A stretch of 64,000 bases of DNA from Bathymodiolus brooksi (taxonomy: Eukaryota; Mollusca; Bivalvia; Mytilida; Modiolidae), in the NCBI GenBank assembly GCA_963680875.1, contig OY804586.1, positions 57,756,203 to 57,820,202 of the forward strand, read 5' to 3'. The position numbers and the translations under genes are program-made. Within the stretch, counting starts at the first letter, position 1, and the number at the start of each line of letters is the position of its first letter. Shown here in pieces: positions 38,301-41,300 of this stretch. The notes beneath the pieces were generated by a model that was not told the DNA's origin, made no database searches, and saw only the letters and a program-made list of their open reading frames with translations.

Positions 38301-41300
38301 AACCTGCTTTAGTGACCACCTCTATTAAGCAATAACTTGTTTAATGTTATCTTAATTTTTATTACTCTTCATAGTGCATTTGATATCAATTAAACCTGTA
38401 TTAAGCGACCACCTGTATTATGTGACCATATTTGACTGTTCCCTCGGAAGGTCACTTAAGAGATATTTGACTGTAAATGGTTGTATTTGTATATATTTTA
38501 GGTACCATCTGTTGTCCTGTTGATTGTGGTACAGCCTGTAAACTGCCAGTAAAGCCTCCAGGTTCAAGTAAGTTTATTTATATATCTTGGATACCATCCG
38601 CTGTCCTGTTGATTGTGGTACAGCCTGTAAACTGCCAGTAAAGCCTCCAGGTTCAGGCAAGCTAATTACCAGAAGATCAGAAGAACAGGATAATACAACA
38701 ATGCTTTTTTTATATAACTATTCCAGAAATAAAGGGTCATTTCACACTCATTTTAGGGTATGAGTTATTTCTCATTGTGACTTTGACTGTGAAATGTATA
38801 GCAGCAATAAAAGCATGTTCCTTTACTTTACCACACTTTCCGCATTAAAATAAGAGATTTTATTTTGCTTTTGTACATATACAAGTCGCCACTATATAAA
38901 AGACGCAGAGTCTAGAATACTTTCGATGACAAATGAAACCAGATTTTGGAACAATTTTATTGTTATATCTATGTATGAAGGATCTTTCATCACACATAAG
39001 TTGCATCCTTAAATAAGACACCTTTTGGTTTCTTCTAGAAAAAAAAGCGTCTTTAGAAAAATATGGTATTTTGTGTCTAAGCGTAATGTTGGATAGTTTC
39101 TCATGTTCATTTTCATCCATATCCTTTCTTACTAAAAGGCTTTGATCCAATTCAATGAATTATAAAATCAGGCAAGCTCATTTTCAGTGGATTTTTTGCT
39201 TAATTTCATAATTTAGAAAAATATTTCTATGGTTATGCTTATGGGGTTTAACGCCATTTTTATCAATATTTCAGTTATATCGTGGCCGTCAGCTTTATTT
39301 GTGGAGGAAACTGGAGAAAACCACCGATCTGCCGCAAGTCACTGGCAAACTTTATTACATAATGTTGTATCGAGTGCACATCGCCATGAATGGGATTCGA
39401 ACTCACAACTTTAGTGGTGATGGGCTCTGATTGATAGTGATTTCACAGGTAGTTGTTAATCCAACTACCATGCGATCACGACAGCCCAGGTTTTTCTTCA
39501 ATCTAAATTACAGAGAAACCTGCCTATACCGAACCTTGAGTAAACCAAAAACCTGACAAAACCAGACAGATTTTACAGTCCGATCTACTTAATATATGTG
39601 TAATTTAAGCCTTTGTATACCAAACACCTGTCTAAACTGAACAAATTCTTCAATCCTAAAGGGGTTCGGTTTTGACAGGTTTTACTGTATATTGTGTAAG
39701 ATGAATTAGAAGATCATGATATTTTATTATTGTATTTAAGGAATATTTGAAATTGCAAAAAATACAATATAACCTGGTTTGGGGCAGCGGTTTATGAAAA
39801 GCGTCAACTGTATCAAACCAGTTTGTGCAAGTATACTAGTAACCTGTTCAAAAATTTCAAATATTCCTTATAATTTAATTTTTACAACAAAATTGAATGA
39901 TTCCTCAATTTTAATTACGATTATTTCATGTGATTATTTGCATTTGTCATTGGCAAATGAATATGTTGGGGACATCACAATACCAACCCAAGTTATCATG
40001 TATAACAAATGTTGCTCCAGGCGGTTCAGCCAATCAGATTGCAGTATTCAAATCAAATTAAAATATGGAGAACATCTGATTTCCCTCAGTACAGAAAAAC
40101 AGTCGTGAACCTGAAGACCAATTTGTCCATATGCATGCAATGCATCTTAGGACACTCGTATATTCTATTCGATCATGGGGTCAAAATACCATGGATAGTG
40201 GGTCCAAAATACCATGGAAGGGGGTTTGATATACCATGGATAGGGGGTTTGATATACCATGGGTAGTGGGGTCAAAATTCCATGGATAGTGAGGTTGATA
40301 TACCATGGGTAGGGGGTCAAAATACCATGGGTAGGGGGTTCAATATACCATATATAGAGGGGTTAAAATACCATGGTTAGGGGGTAGTCGATATACCATG
40401 GTATGGGTGTTAAAATACCATGGATAGGGATCAAAATACCATGGGTAGGGGGTCAAAATACCATTGGTAGGGGGATCAAAAGACCATGGGTAGGGGGTCG
40501 ATATACCATGGGTAGGGGAGTCAAAATCCAATGATTAGGGGGGTCAAAATACCATGGGTAGGGGTTTCAAAATACTATGGATGGGTTCGATATACCATGG
40601 ATAGGGGGTCAATATACCATGGGTAGGGGGTAAAAATACTATGAGTAGGAGAGTCAATATACCATTGGTAGGGTGGTCAATATACCATTGATAGGGGGTT
40701 CGATATACATTTTTGCAACATGTGTAGGGGGTCAAAATACCATGGCTATGGGAGTCGATATACCATGGGTAGGGAGTTCACTATGCCATAGATAGGGGCT
40801 GAAAATACCATCGGTAGGGGGGTCGATATGCCATGCGTAGGGCGGTCAAAATTCCATGGATAGGGAGGTCAAATTACCATGGGTAGGGGGTAAAAATAGC
40901 ACGGGTAGGGGGTTCGAAAATCCATGGGTAGGGGGTCAAAATACCATGAATAGGGGGTCAAAATACCATGGGTAGGGGAATGTCAAAATCCAATGGGTAG
41001 GGGGATCAAAATACATTGGTAGGGAAGTCAAAATACCATGGATAAGGGGGGTCAATATGTCATGGATGGAGGGTTCGATATACCATGAGTAGGGGGGTCA
41101 AAATACCATGGATGGTGGGTTCGATATACCATATGGATAGGGGGGTTAATATAACATGGATAGGGGATTCAATATACTATGGGGAGGGGATTCAAAATAC
41201 CATGGATAGAGGGGTCGATATACCATAGGTAGGGGGGCCAATATACCATGGGTAGGGGGGGTCAAATTACCATGGATATGGGGTTCGATATACCATGGAT

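Noticed and set aside
39779..40108. 109-codon frame with seven cysteines in WAP intron 5
   Set aside because: No WAP spacing, no splice sites in phase, and no recognisable domain.
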